This document shows, piece by piece, positions 30,695 through 30,903 of a stretch of DNA of 30,903 bases (within the stretch, counting starts at the first letter, position 1; each line of letters opens with the position of its first letter). The DNA is from Stemphylium vesicarium (taxonomy: Eukaryota; Ascomycota; Dothideomycetes; Pleosporales; Pleosporaceae), in NCBI GenBank assembly GCA_004380135.1, contig QXCR01000243.1, positions 1 through 30,903 of the forward strand, read 5' to 3'. The notes under the pieces are model-generated. The model saw only the letters and a list, made by a program, of their open reading frames with translations, ran no database searches and was not told the origin of the DNA. The translations under genes and the position numbers were made by a program.

Positions 30695-30903
30695 ATGACA
30701 GGAATTGAAGCTGCGCTTGCAGCAATTGAATCGCTAAGCCTTGGAGATGATTTTACATATGCAGATATTGCTGCGAAGTACGATTGCGACCGATCTACGT
30801 TATCACGACGCCACCGAGGGCTTACACGAGCGCGTGCAACAGCACTTGCAAATGGCCGATTGCTCAACACCACGCAGGAATCCGAGCTTGTAAAATATAT
30901 ACA
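30695..30903 (+). mobile_element. Pogo/Fot1-type transposase, N-terminus, runs off right edge
   Basis: ATG at 30695 (context CAACCACCATGAC) opens a frame with no stop to the window end (69 complete codons). It starts MTGIEAALAAIESL, then FTYADIAAKYDCDRSTLSRR, a Psq/CENP-B-like helix-turn-helix, then ARATALANGRLLNTTQESEL, the usual bridge to the second DNA-binding helix region in Tc1/mariner-pogo (Fot1/Pot2/Molly-like) transposases. The DDE catalytic core would lie to the right. Unlike the hAT copy it shows no stops or T/A-rich decay, so it may be a younger insertion. Such transposases are about 500-550 residues. Confidence 0.8.

Noticed and set aside
1..30903. tRNA, rRNA and CRISPR-like structures
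   Set aside because: No T-arm-like GGTTCGA motif in a cloverleaf context, no rRNA-like conserved stretch, and no spaced repeats were found by eye; CRISPR arrays are not expected in fungi.

Overview
The window looks like nuclear DNA of a filamentous ascomycete, most likely a Dothideomycete of the Pleosporales type. This rests on gene content (Mrp51, Rtr1 and Bbc1 homologues), short GT-AG introns with CTAAC/CTGAC branch sites in the Bbc1 gene, intronless neighbours, fungal hAT and pogo-type transposons, and T/A-rich decay resembling repeat-induced point mutation in the hAT copy. The genus cannot be fixed from the sequence alone.

Layout. (1) Positions 1-2500 hold a decayed hAT transposase on the minus strand that runs off the left edge. 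(2) Positions 2490-5600 hold debris: an ankyrin-repeat fragment and a broken DEDDy 3'-5' exonuclease gene whose start carries a 12-bp minisatellite. (3) Positions 5665-5910 (minus) encode a small secreted protein with eight cysteines, a candidate effector. (4) Positions 7298-9190 (minus) encode a 630-residue disordered, coiled-coil protein, followed by 4.6 kb with no gene I can support. (5) Positions 13784-21400 form a compact, intact core block: the mitochondrial ribosomal protein Mrp51, the RNA polymerase II CTD phosphatase Rtr1, and, divergently transcribed, the actin-patch SH3 protein Bbc1/Mti1 with two introns. (6) Positions 21860-30300 form an accessory stretch in which every recognisable coding region is interrupted: an unrecognised multi-frame gene, a glycosyltransferase of the bacterial OpgH/MdoH type with three frameshifts, and two diverged, co-linear copies of an unrecognised family. 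(7) From 30695 the start of an apparently intact pogo/Fot1-type transposase runs off the right edge.

The three core genes are housekeeping genes for mitochondrial translation, transcription and endocytic actin. They show no sign of acting as a pathway. The flanks look like fast-evolving, transposon-bounded accessory DNA. The most interesting items are the bacterial-type OpgH-like gene in a fungal genome and the unrecognised paralogous pair beside it. No tRNA, rRNA or CRISPR array was found by eye.
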